Shown here: piece after piece, positions 1-5,542 of the stretch
Layout of the letters: every line of letters starts with the position of its first letter
Position numbering within the stretch: position 1 is the first letter of the stretch
Source of the DNA: Bacillota bacterium
Lineage (GTDB): Bacteria > Bacillota > Clostridia > Monoglobales > Firm-18
Assembly (NCBI GenBank): GCA_023228885.1
Contig: JALOAJ010000066.1
Span: 1-6,552, forward strand
Direction: 5' to 3'
DNA length: 6,552 bases
The notes under the pieces: model-generated
Seen by the model: the letters and a program-made list of their open reading frames with translations, nothing else
Database searches by the model: none
What the model was told of the DNA's origin: nothing
Position numbers and translations under genes: made by a program

Positions 1-177
1 ATTTCCCCTTGCACAATAAATATTAAATATCGCCATGCCGCACATTGTTATCTTGCGGATTCCGAATACGGAGAGCGCTTTGCCGCCGCGGCGGGTCTTG
101 ATATAAGCAAAGTAAAAGAGCTTGTAAAGCTAAGCAACAACGATTTAATTCAAGCAACTCTTTCAAGCGATATGTAA
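1..177 (+). CDS. C-terminal end of a probable heme catalase (5' part outside window)
   Basis: Frame 1 is open from the window edge to TAA at 175-177, giving the last 58 residues of a protein that starts upstream. The tail contains ADSEYGERFAAAAGLD, followed by a charged helix (KVKELVKLS) and a short polar end. As I recall the family, this resembles the C-terminus of clade-type heme catalases, where a histidine or arginine-rich helix precedes an 'ADPEYG.RVA..LGLD' signature. Heme catalase breaks hydrogen peroxide down to water and oxygen in the cytosol. The heme-binding and catalytic residues lie outside the window, so activity cannot be judged. The gene converges on recO, with the hairpin at 196-231 between them. 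The identification rests on one short motif only; another protein with a similar tail is possible. Confidence 0.6.
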   Translation: MSPCTINIKYRHAAHCYLADSEYGERFAAAAGLDISKVKELVKLSNNDLIQATLSSDM

Positions 178-195
178 GCAACGCCTTTAAAAAAG

Positions 196-231
196 CAAGG
201 GAGTTGAGCCACACATGGTTCAACTCCCTTG
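196..231 (-). terminator. Intrinsic terminator of the recO operon (possibly bidirectional)
   Basis: A 15-bp perfect stem (one G-U pair) has arms at 196-210 and 217-231 and a 6-base loop at 211-216. Read on the minus strand, the stem is followed by a run of six T (complement of A 189-194), the classical intrinsic terminator layout. It lies 14 bases past the recO stop. In the plus direction only TGCTT follows, so termination of the catalase-like gene from the same hairpin is plausible but weaker. Confidence 0.85.
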
Positions 232-244
232 TGCTTAATACATA

Positions 245-979
245 TTAACGATTTATCTTTAACTTTTGATAATATTTTAGTGATTGCGGAAGTCTGCCGA
301 TTTGACAAAGAATATAATTTTCTGCCGTGTGTTCCAATTCAAAAAGCACATTTTCGTCTGCCTCGTAAGCAAAAACCTTTTTCAGCTCGCAAGTTATAAT
401 GTGGCTTATTGCCCTGATTGTGCCCGCCGACAAAGCATTACCGCTGCCGCAACAATCACAGCATTGAACGCCGCCATCGTTAGCGGAAAACAAATTAAAA
501 TGACCTGTCCGCCCGCATTTTACACAGCATGAAAGTTCCGGCGTAAAGCCTGCATCGCTTATAAGCCGAAGTTCAAAAGACGCTTTTATTTGGGCTAAAT
601 TATCGTTTTTTGAAAGCTTGAACAATGTGTTCAAAGCAAGGCGCAATGCCGCATCCGCCTGATGGGAATCGGTGCAAACCTCGCTTAAAAGCTCGCAAAA
701 ATACACAGAAAGGCTTATTTTTTCAACGCTTTTTCTTATCTCATAAAATGTATGTATCGGTTCGGCAAAGGAAAGCGAAAACATCTTGCCCCTTTTAGTC
801 AACCCGAAATTTGTATAACAAAAAAGCTGGCTGCCCGCCAGAAATTTGCTTTTATAACTTCTGGCGCCCTTAGCCACAGCTTGAATTATACCAAAATCGG
901 GAGTTAAAATCGTTATAATTTTATCGCCCTCGCCAAACTTGGTTTCTTTAATTATCAAGCCCTTTACAGTAACAATCAT
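245..979 (-). CDS. recO: DNA repair protein RecO
   Basis: This 244-residue protein has the length and layout of RecO, the mediator that helps load RecA onto SSB-coated DNA at gaps (RecFOR pathway) and can anneal strands. Residues 1-80 fit the N-terminal OB-fold, with the typical opening (GLIIKETKFGEGDKIITILT). A helical middle follows. A zinc-finger-like cysteine cluster is visible: C151, C152 and C155 (CCVKCG), then C173, C174, C176 and C177 (CCDCCG), consistent with two CxxC pairs plus extra cysteines. The ATG at 977-979 gives the expected N-terminus. Its Shine-Dalgarno is modest (AGGG about 11 bases upstream) and lies inside the preceding yqzL gene, which it overlaps by 32 bases, suggesting translational coupling. 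It is the last gene of the operon, ending just before the hairpin at 196-231. The era-yqzL-recO order supports the call. Confidence 0.95.
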   Translation of the reverse strand: MIVTVKGLIIKETKFGEGDKIITILTPDFGIIQAVAKGARSYKSKFLAGSQLFCYTNFGLTKRGKMFSLSFAEPIHTFYEIRKSVEKISLSVYFCELLSEVCTDSHQADAALRLALNTLFKLSKNDNLAQIKASFELRLISDAGFTPELSCCVKCGRTGHFNLFSANDGGVQCCDCCGSGNALSAGTIRAISHIITCELKKVFAYEADENVLFELEHTAENYILCQIGRLPQSLKYYQKLKINR

Positions 980-1124
980 TTATACCATCGCCCTGTCCCG
1001 ACAAATCCGTTTTACACCCTGCAATGCCGCTGTTTTCCGCCGCATCGGTCAGCTGATTATATTCTAAAAAAGTTTCTATATTCCCTGTCCTTTCAAAAAA
1101 ACCCCATGCTAAATCTTTAAGCAT
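948..1124 (-). CDS. yqzL: YqzL-family small protein
   Basis: This is a 58-residue protein starting MLKDLAWGFFERTGNIETFLEY. The pattern 'ML..W..F..TGNI..FL.Y' matches the small YqzL family, whose Bacillus member (about 47 residues) sits at the same place between era and recO. Its function is not established. I chose the ATG at 1122-1124 because AAAGGGGG (1132-1139) stands 7 bases upstream and the family motif begins exactly there. An in-frame ATG at 1190 would add 22 residues that do not look like the family. After about residue 28 the chain is polar, glycine-rich and has three cysteines (C36, C51, C53), unlike the short acidic tail I recall for Bacillus YqzL. The last 32 bases overlap recO and carry its ribosome binding site, so the longer C-terminus may be partly constrained by that role. 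No membrane segment or signal peptide is seen. Confidence 0.8.
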   Translation of the reverse strand: MLKDLAWGFFERTGNIETFLEYNQLTDAAENSGIAGCKTDLSGQGDGINDCYCKGLDN

Positions 1125-1210
1125 AATTGCGCCCCCTTTAATATTAGGGTGCAACGCAATACCAAATATATTACATGTAAGTTTAGGCAAAAAACATAAC
1201 CGTTTGCATT

Positions 1211-2095
1211 TTACTCGGTGTATCCAAAGTTTTTAAGCTGCGCCGCGCTGTTTCTCCAATTTTCCAAAACCTTTACCCACAATTGCAAAAACACCTTTCC
1301 GTCTAAAAACCGTTGCAGGTCTGCACGGGATTGGCTGCCTATTTTTTTAAGCATAGCGCCGCCTTTGCCGATAATTATCCCTTTATGCGATTGACGCTCG
1401 CAATAAATGGTGCCGTTTATAGTTGTTATGTCTTTTGCCTCGTTATATTCAAGTTTATCGATTACAACAGCAGTTCCGTACGGTATTTCTTCGCCCAAAA
1501 GACGCATCATTTTTTCGCGTATAAGCTCGGCGCATATCTGCCTTTCCGGTTGGTCTGTTATCATGTCGTCGGGGAAAAACTTAGGTCCCTCCGGCAGGTA
1601 TTTTTTAATACAACTTAATAAGTTTTCAATACCCTCTTTTTTTTGCGCGCTAATCGGTATAATTTCGGAAAACCCTTTTGCAGCGGAAAATCCCGCAATA
1701 ATGTTTAAGATATCCGCTTTTTTTATTTTGTCTATTTTATTTATCAATAAAAAAGTAATCGGTTGAGAAATTTTTTGCAAAACATCAGTTTCTTTTTGAA
1801 TATTATACTTTGAACCGTCTATCATGTAAACAACAATGTCGGTTTGCATTGCCGTTTGGTCGGTAACATTTTTCATATAACTGCCCAGTTTATTTTTCGG
1901 GTTTTGTATCCCCGGGGTATCAAGAAAAATTATTTGCGCCTCATCGTCTGTAACAATGCCGGTTATTTTCGTTCTTGTTGTTTGGGGCTTTGGCGAAACG
2001 GCAGCAATTTTTTCGTTTAAAAGAGCATTCAAAAGTGTCGATTTACCCACATTTGGGCTTCCTATTATTGAAACAAACCCTGATTTAAAATTCAA
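1211..2095 (-). CDS. era: GTPase Era
   Basis: Era is an essential-type GTPase that binds the 3' end of 16S rRNA and checks 30S subunit assembly. The 294-residue chain has the full set of marks: P-loop GSPNVGKS (12-19), switch I TTRTK (39-43), G3 DTPG (59-62), G4 NKID (119-122) and G5 SA (149-150). The C-terminal KH domain carries the RNA-binding loop IIGKGGAMLKKIG (241-253). The end VKVLENWRN...LKNFGY is typical of the family. The start is a TTG at 2093-2095, because the frame upstream holds only two more sense codons before a stop. GAAGGGTG (2105-2112) lies 9 bases ahead. The TTG overlaps the TGA of the preceding ybeY-dgkA frame (TTGA), a layout expected for coupled translation. Coupling to YbeY fits, as both act on 16S rRNA maturation. 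Confidence 0.97.
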   Translation of the reverse strand: MNFKSGFVSIIGSPNVGKSTLLNALLNEKIAAVSPKPQTTRTKITGIVTDDEAQIIFLDTPGIQNPKNKLGSYMKNVTDQTAMQTDIVVYMIDGSKYNIQKETDVLQKISQPITFLLINKIDKIKKADILNIIAGFSAAKGFSEIIPISAQKKEGIENLLSCIKKYLPEGPKFFPDDMITDQPERQICAELIREKMMRLLGEEIPYGTAVVIDKLEYNEAKDITTINGTIYCERQSHKGIIIGKGGAMLKKIGSQSRADLQRFLDGKVFLQLWVKVLENWRNSAAQLKNFGYTE

Positions 2096-3006
2096 TTTAT
2101 GTCACACCCTTCTTTGTTTGGGAAATGCCGTACAAATAAATATCCCGCTGCCAAATACGCCACAGCGCATATTATTTTGACCGGTGAGTTTAGTATATCC
2201 TTTAGTATATTATGTATTATATCAATTTTTAAAAATAAAAACAAGCCGCATATTACCGAACATAGCGCCGAAAGCAGCACCGCGCCGGCGCTTACATCTT
2301 TTGCAATTTTTGCAAGGCAGTTAAAATTTTTGGTTTTGGTATCAATTGCCGCCTCAACAGCGGTGTTGAACAGCTCACAAATCATAACGGACGAAATCAC
2401 TATAACAATTATTGCCTTTTGTGCTGTATTAAACCCATAATAGGTAGATAAAAGCGCTACCGTTGTTGCGGCAAAGATATGAAATCGAAAGTTGCGCTCA
2501 TTTTTTATACAAAACCACACTCCGCTCAGGGCAAACCCCACGCTTTGCCAAACACTCCTATTTTTACTGCATGATATGCCGCTTATATTTTCCATTATTT
2601 CTTTTTGCAAACGAAACATCTCCGTTTCGTCATCAACATGGTCATATCCCAACAAATGCAGCATTGCATGGACGGTTAAAAAAACTATTTCACGCTCAAG
2701 CGAATGCCCGTATTCTTCTGCTTGCCGCTGCGCTTTTTCAATTGATATAACAATATCGCCCAGCTCACTGTCATCTAAATTCCCTTCATCGTCGTATAAC
2801 GGAAAGGAAAGCACATCGGTGGGGCTGTCAATTTCACGAAACTTTTTATTAAGGTCTTTTATAAATTCATTATCCGTTATCAACACACTAACGCCCATAT
2901 TTTTTACGCGCTGCATCTTAAGCGTTTTTTTAACAGCTTTTCTGATAAGCCTGTCCATATTTTTTGTAAAGACAATTTTGGTTTGGCTGTTCGTTAAATC
3001 AACCAT
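2092..3006 (-). CDS. ybeY-dgkA: Fused YbeY endoribonuclease - diacylglycerol/undecaprenol kinase
   Basis: One 304-residue frame carries two proteins that are separate in Bacillus. Residues 1-145 are YbeY, the metal-dependent RNase for rRNA maturation and ribosome quality control: FREIDSPTDVLSFP (56-69) and the zinc site HAMLHLLGYDH (H113, H117, H123). Residues 149-260 are a DgkA-type membrane kinase, which phosphorylates undecaprenol in Gram-positives or diacylglycerol in proteobacteria: KNERNFRFH (168-176), the catalytic signature ELFNTAVEAAID (E211, N214, E218), AKIAKDVSAGAV (232-243), and three membrane helices near 176-192, 196-212 and 240-259. A further hydrophobic segment at about 277-293 follows and ends in a short polar tail. 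I chose the ATG at 3004-3006, one base after the phoH stop, with AAAGGA 8 bases upstream. An in-frame ATG at 3039 is weaker and would overlap phoH. No stop or frameshift separates the domains, and every key residue of both is present. Confidence 0.95.
   Translation of the reverse strand: MVDLTNSQTKIVFTKNMDRLIRKAVKKTLKMQRVKNMGVSVLITDNEFIKDLNKKFREIDSPTDVLSFPLYDDEGNLDDSELGDIVISIEKAQRQAEEYGHSLEREIVFLTVHAMLHLLGYDHVDDETEMFRLQKEIMENISGISCSKNRSVWQSVGFALSGVWFCIKNERNFRFHIFAATTVALLSTYYGFNTAQKAIIVIVISSVMICELFNTAVEAAIDTKTKNFNCLAKIAKDVSAGAVLLSALCSVICGLFLFLKIDIIHNILKDILNSPVKIICAVAYLAAGYLFVRHFPNKEGCDIN
2105..2112 (-). promoter_or_regulatory. Shine-Dalgarno site of era (TTG start)
   Basis: The minus strand reads GAAGGGTG 9 bases before the TTG at 2095, within the last codons of ybeY-dgkA. 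A good ribosome site here supports the unusual TTG as the real start. Confidence 0.65.
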
Positions 3007-3007
3007 C

Positions 3008-3985
3008 TTATTTGTCCTTTCTGCTTTCTTTTTTCGCATCGTCTCTTTCGTAAGCCTTTACTATTTCCTGAACCAGCGGGTGCCGCACCACATCCCTATC
3101 GGTAAGCCTTACAAAATCAATATTTTTAATGTTTTTCAAAATCCGCATAACCTCTTTTAAGCCGCTCTTTTTGCCTTGCGGCAAGTCTACCTGCGTGATA
3201 TCCCCCGTAACAATTGCACGAGAACCAAACCCAATCCGCGTAAGAAACATCTTCATTTGCTCGGGCGTTGTGTTTTGCGCCTCGTCCAGTATTATAAACG
3301 AATCATCCAAAGTGCGCCCTCTCATATATGCAAGCGGCGCAACCTCAATAACCCCCCGCTCAACATATTTTTGATAGGTTTCAACGCCAAGCATATCATA
3401 AAGCGCGTCATAAAGCGGTCGAAGATAAGGGTCAACCTTTGTTTGCAAGTCGCCCGGTAAAAACCCAAGGTTTTCCCCCGCCTCAACAGCAGGACGGGTG
3501 ATTATAATTCTGCCTATGCTTTTATTTTTCAGCTCAGCAACCGCTATCGCAACGGCAAGATATGTTTTGCCTGTTCCCGCAGGACCGATTCCGAATGTTA
3601 TAACATTGTTTCGTATAGCCTCTATATACGCCCTTTGCCCAAGCGTTTTGGGCTTAATCGGCTTGCCCTTGTTGGTTATCGACACATAATCTTTACCCAT
3701 AAGGTTTAGCTTGTCCTCCTCGCCGTCGTTTACAAGACCGATAACATAGCGAATTTCCTGCTCCCCTATTTGCTCACCCTTTGCGGCAAGCCCGATGAGG
3801 CTAAAAAGCGTGCGCTTAGCTTTTTCCACTTTATTTTCATCACCGCCCGAAATTTTTAAAGCAGTTCCGCGATGTATCACCGAAACATTATAATGGTTTT
3901 CAAGCAGCTTAATGTTTTGGTCAAAACTTCCGAATATATTGACAATTTGGTCAATCGATTCCACCTCCAGAACCTTCTCCGCCAT
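3008..3985 (-). CDS. phoH: PhoH-family ATPase (YbeZ-like)
   Basis: This 325-residue PhoH/YbeZ-type nucleotide hydrolase is linked to RNA metabolism; in proteobacteria YbeZ works with the RNase YbeY, which is encoded directly downstream here. Residues 1-65 form a small RNA-binding-like N-terminal region (NVSVIHRGTALKISG, 33-47). The ATPase core follows: Walker A GPAGTGKT (134-141), the PhoH signature RPAVEAGENLGFLPGD (164-179), Walker B with FIILDEAQNTT (230-240), and GDITQVDLP (261-269). The charged C-terminus (DDAKKESRKDK) is typical. Two ATGs compete, at 3992-3994 and 3983-3985. The Shine-Dalgarno AAGGGAGG (3995-4002) directly abuts the first but stands 9 bases from the second, so I chose the second. 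The start overlaps the end of yqfD by 35 bases. Length is close to that of the usual family member (about 320). The protein is soluble, with no signal peptide. Confidence 0.95.
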   Translation of the reverse strand: MAEKVLEVESIDQIVNIFGSFDQNIKLLENHYNVSVIHRGTALKISGGDENKVEKAKRTLFSLIGLAAKGEQIGEQEIRYVIGLVNDGEEDKLNLMGKDYVSITNKGKPIKPKTLGQRAYIEAIRNNVITFGIGPAGTGKTYLAVAIAVAELKNKSIGRIIITRPAVEAGENLGFLPGDLQTKVDPYLRPLYDALYDMLGVETYQKYVERGVIEVAPLAYMRGRTLDDSFIILDEAQNTTPEQMKMFLTRIGFGSRAIVTGDITQVDLPQGKKSGLKEVMRILKNIKNIDFVRLTDRDVVRHPLVQEIVKAYERDDAKKESRKDK

Positions 3986-5159
3986 CCTTTGCATCCTCCC
4001 TTAAAATAGCCTTTTTTTCAACAATATTTTCAAGACATTCATATGTCATCTTTAGCTTATTTCCTTCGACAAGCTTATACGAGTTTTTAATTTGCAATCC
4101 CTTAACATGCTCGAACGCCTCCCCTTCAGCCAGAGCGATTGCCTCTGTTTTATCATACTCCCTTTGGGTAACATCAATTTCATAATAATTATCATAATGA
4201 AATGAAACAGGAAGTGCAAAACTTTTTCCTATTGAAAAGTTTTTTACATAACTTATTCTATCATAATTTGCATATGAAATTCTATCATTTAAGAAAAAAT
4301 TAACATAAAAGTTAAATATCTTTAAACCGTGCTTCGATTTTGACCTCCCTGTTCGTGTTCTTATTTCTTCAAATTGCGGAATATCAACCGATATTTCACG
4401 CCATGTTGTCGCCAAAACCTCACCGTCTGCATGAAGATAACGCACACCCTCGCCTATTTGACTGTCAATAACCCCGCTTATTAAAAGCTGTCCTTTGCTT
4501 ACAACATCGCCTGCGTTTACAAGACGGTTGCCGTTCACAGCGTCTATAAGCTCTATTACACCGTCATTTTTTGCCACAATATTACACGGAGTGTCTTTTT
4601 GGAATATCTCCGGCTTTAGTATGCGCTCTTTTATTTCAACAAATGCAGTAGTGCCTTTTATGTTTATCCCAATCCACGCAATTTTCTCAAGCTTGGTCAT
4701 CGCAAAATTTTGTAAATACAAAATATCTACCTTTGAGTTTGGCGTTCCCGGGCGCAAGCCCGCCTCAAAAAGCACATTTGTTATTTGCTCTGCCGCAATA
4801 TCGTTGTTGCCCGCAACATCTATCACCCAAATAAACCTTGTCAGAACAAACAATGCCGCAACAAAAAACAACATTCCCGCTGCAAACAGCTTTCTTTTCC
4901 TGTGCTTATGCAGGTGAAAGGGCATGCCGCTCCTTTTTTTTATGTAAACCCGGCAATGCGTTTTTTTGGCAATCGGTCGCAGCATTTTAAAGCCTTTAAT
5001 GCTGACATTTGCGCTAACCCTTAGGCTGTCTTGCCTTTTAACATTCCAAAGGTAAATTCCTCGTCGGGCGCATATATTCAAAAAGCGTTCGGGAAATGCG
5101 CCCTCAACAACTATGGTAACACATCCCTTTATCAGATTTAGCAGCCGTATCAGCAGCAT
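3951..5159 (-). CDS. yqfD: Sporulation protein YqfD
   Basis: This 402-residue protein matches YqfD, a mother-cell sporulation protein in Bacillus (SigE regulon); its molecular action is not settled. Features visible: a conserved N-terminus with GAFPERFLNICARRGIYLW (20-38), a basic stretch HKHRKRK (84-90) just before a single membrane helix (about 91-113), and then an extracytoplasmic part. That part starts with a POTRA-like pattern (VAGNNDIAAEQITNVLFEAGL, split here around 115-134) and contains GDVVSKGQLLISG (217-229) and HADGEVLATTW (243-253). The positive charges before the helix suggest an N-in, C-out topology. I chose the ATG at 5157-5159; a GTG at 5165 lies inside the Shine-Dalgarno region AAGGGGTG (5165-5172), making it unlikely. 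It follows yqfC by 11 bases and overlaps phoH. The C-terminus is glycine-rich (GGEGSGGGID), and the DNA encoding it also carries the phoH start. Confidence 0.9.
   Translation of the reverse strand: MLLIRLLNLIKGCVTIVVEGAFPERFLNICARRGIYLWNVKRQDSLRVSANVSIKGFKMLRPIAKKTHCRVYIKKRSGMPFHLHKHRKRKLFAAGMLFFVAALFVLTRFIWVIDVAGNNDIAAEQITNVLFEAGLRPGTPNSKVDILYLQNFAMTKLEKIAWIGINIKGTTAFVEIKERILKPEIFQKDTPCNIVAKNDGVIELIDAVNGNRLVNAGDVVSKGQLLISGVIDSQIGEGVRYLHADGEVLATTWREISVDIPQFEEIRTRTGRSKSKHGLKIFNFYVNFFLNDRISYANYDRISYVKNFSIGKSFALPVSFHYDNYYEIDVTQREYDKTEAIALAEGEAFEHVKGLQIKNSYKLVEGNKLKMTYECLENIVEKKAILREDAKDGGEGSGGGID
3995..4002 (-). promoter_or_regulatory. Shine-Dalgarno site deciding the phoH start
   Basis: The minus strand reads AAGGGAGG, inside the yqfD coding region. 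It touches the ATG at 3994 with no spacer but is 9 bases from the ATG at 3985, which favours the latter start for phoH. Confidence 0.7.
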
Positions 5160-5170
5160 GTGCACACCCC

Positions 5171-5437
5171 TTATTCGTACTCGATTTTTTCTACTTTCCC
5201 TTCTATCAGCACATCAACATCCGTTATTGTGCGCAGTTCAAGGTTATTTCCACTTACAATAATAGTTTTATCCGGCGTTTTAAGCCGAATATACTGCTCC
5301 CCGTATTCAAGTATGCCGCTGTAATTTTCCACCGTTAATTGGTTATCGTTATATACCGTAAGCTTGGGAATATCCAATATAACCTCTTTGGGCATTTCAA
5401 GCATTTCCATAATTTTTTCCCTTCTTGTTTTCCCCAT
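5171..5437 (-). CDS. yqfC: Sporulation protein YqfC (YabP/YqfC family)
   Basis: This 88-residue protein belongs to the YabP/YqfC family and is the first gene of the operon. It holds the family pattern: MLEMPKEVILDIPKLTVYN (12-30), ENYSGILEY (37-45), the beta-rich IRLKTPDKTIIVSGNNLEL (50-68) and the closing LIEGKVEKIEYE (77-88). The protein is small and soluble, lacks a signal peptide and is predicted to be mainly beta strand. YqfC is co-transcribed with yqfD in the Bacillus SigE regulon, and the tight yqfC-yqfD pairing here agrees. I chose the ATG at 5435-5437, with GGGGGTGAT (5445-5453) 7 bases upstream, near-perfect against the 16S rRNA tail. A GTG at 5449 falls inside that site and is rejected. 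Its biochemical role is unknown. Confidence 0.9.
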   Translation of the reverse strand: MGKTRREKIMEMLEMPKEVILDIPKLTVYNDNQLTVENYSGILEYGEQYIRLKTPDKTIIVSGNNLELRTITDVDVLIEGKVEKIEYE

Positions 5438-5542
5438 AACGCAAATCACCCCCTAAAATAATTTATGCAAAAATACAAGCTTTATGAATGTTGTACAATT
5501 ATCGGGCACAACTTGAATATACATACTATGGGGGGATGTTTC
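5438..5542. promoter_or_regulatory. Divergent intergenic region between yqfC and ylbJ
   Basis: These 105 bases separate the divergent starts of yqfC (minus) and ylbJ (plus) and must carry promoters for at least one direction. The stretch is AT-rich and has the yqfC ribosome site at its left end and a run of six G (5530-5535), the ylbJ ribosome site, at its right. Weak promoter-like strings are visible: on the plus strand AAATACA (5471-5477), 14 bases, TGTACAAT (5492-5499), loosely SigE-like; on the minus strand TTGTAC, 17 bases, TATTTT, loosely SigA-like. None is strong enough to call. No hairpin or riboswitch is evident and there is no small ORF with a good ribosome site. Confidence 0.5.
5445..5453 (-). 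promoter_or_regulatory. Strong Shine-Dalgarno site of yqfC
   Basis: The minus strand reads GGGGGTGAT, eight of nine matches to the ideal GGAGGTGAT, 7 bases before the yqfC ATG at 5437. Its own GTG (5447-5449) opens the same frame and could be mis-called as the start; the match to the anti-Shine-Dalgarno argues it is the ribosome site instead. Confidence 0.8.

Noticed and set aside
23..223. Open minus-strand frame of 66 codons
   Set aside because: It is antisense to the catalase-like tail, runs through the terminator hairpin and has no ribosome site or recognisable motif.
948..1190. 80-residue version of the yqzL frame starting at 1190
   Set aside because: The first 22 residues do not resemble the family, whereas the internal ATG at 1124 has a well-spaced AAAGGGGG and starts exactly at the family motif.
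2492..3160. Long plus-strand open frame of 222 codons
   Set aside because: It is a shadow of the ybeY-dgkA and phoH coding sequences, whose catalytic motifs establish the minus strand; the serine/phenylalanine-rich product is typical of antisense reading.
5522..5529. CATACTAT on the plus strand, resembling a SigE -10 box for ylbJ
   Set aside because: A start site 7 bases downstream would fall inside or after the ylbJ ribosome site (5530-5535), giving an almost leaderless message, and no -35-like string lies at the right distance.
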